Source: an uncultured Prolixibacteraceae bacterium
GTDB lineage: Bacteria > Bacteroidota > Bacteroidia > Bacteroidales > Prolixibacteraceae
Reading direction: 5' to 3'
Assembly: GCA_937915865.1 (NCBI GenBank)
Contig: CALGIG010000016.1
Location: 1-13,516, forward strand
Length of the DNA stretch: 13,516 bases
Position numbers and translations under genes: made by a program. Below, one piece after another: positions 13,509 to 13,516 of the stretch. Positions within the stretch are counted from its first letter, which is position 1; each line of letters starts with the position of its first letter. The notes below the pieces were generated by a model. It was not told where the DNA came from, searched no databases, and worked only from the letters and a program-made list of their open reading frames with translations.

Positions 13509-13516
13509 CACAGTCG

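Noticed and set aside
1..13516. CRISPR array
   Set aside because: No regularly spaced repeats of 24-40 bases are seen, and no cas gene is present.

Overview
The window looks like part of a chromosomal genomic island in a member of the Bacteroidota; I cannot name a genus. The evidence is AT-rich intergenic DNA, promoter -7 boxes of the TAnnTTTG type in front of several genes, few Shine-Dalgarno sites, a tyrosine recombinase of the Bacteroidota subtype, and lipoproteins resembling families I know mainly from that phylum.

Layout: (1) 1-107, a double TTGTTAACAA palindrome downstream of the first gene. (2) 108-668 (-), a 186-residue protein with a possible helix-hairpin-helix DNA-glycosylase-like core. 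(3) 720-1918, a complete-looking IS630-family element with TA target duplication and a -1 frameshift in its transposase. (4) 1982-8108 (-), a type I restriction-modification locus in transcription order hsdM, hsdS, abi (HEPN-type Abi_2 protein), hsdR; the abi gene sits inside the locus behind its own promoter, whose spacer holds a perfect 16-bp palindrome. (5) 8306-8485 (-), a 59-residue two-helix membrane protein. (6) 8897-11684 (+), a three-gene cassette: a lipoprotein, a membrane-anchored trypsin-like serine peptidase and a second small lipoprotein. (7) 11685-12006, non-coding DNA with a possible IS21-type end remnant. (8) 12007-13305 (-), the integrase, with a TAnnTTTG box followed at once by two direct repeats. 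(9) 13461-13508, the 3' half of a tRNA-Gln(CTG) gene without a 5' half, read as an attachment site and island border.

How the parts fit: the integrase beside a tRNA 3' fragment suggests insertion into a tRNA-Gln gene. The island lies to the left and runs past base 1, since no matching fragment is seen there. The cargo is mostly defence: HsdM and HsdS form the DNA adenine methyltransferase, HsdR adds ATP-driven translocation and cleavage, and the Abi protein carries an R-x4-H RNase motif that could act as a second line. Hand base counts suggest hsdS and abi are more AT-rich than hsdR and the 5' half of hsdM, consistent with a swapped centre of the locus. The peptidase and lipoprotein cassette has no function I can name and is the best candidate here for something undescribed.
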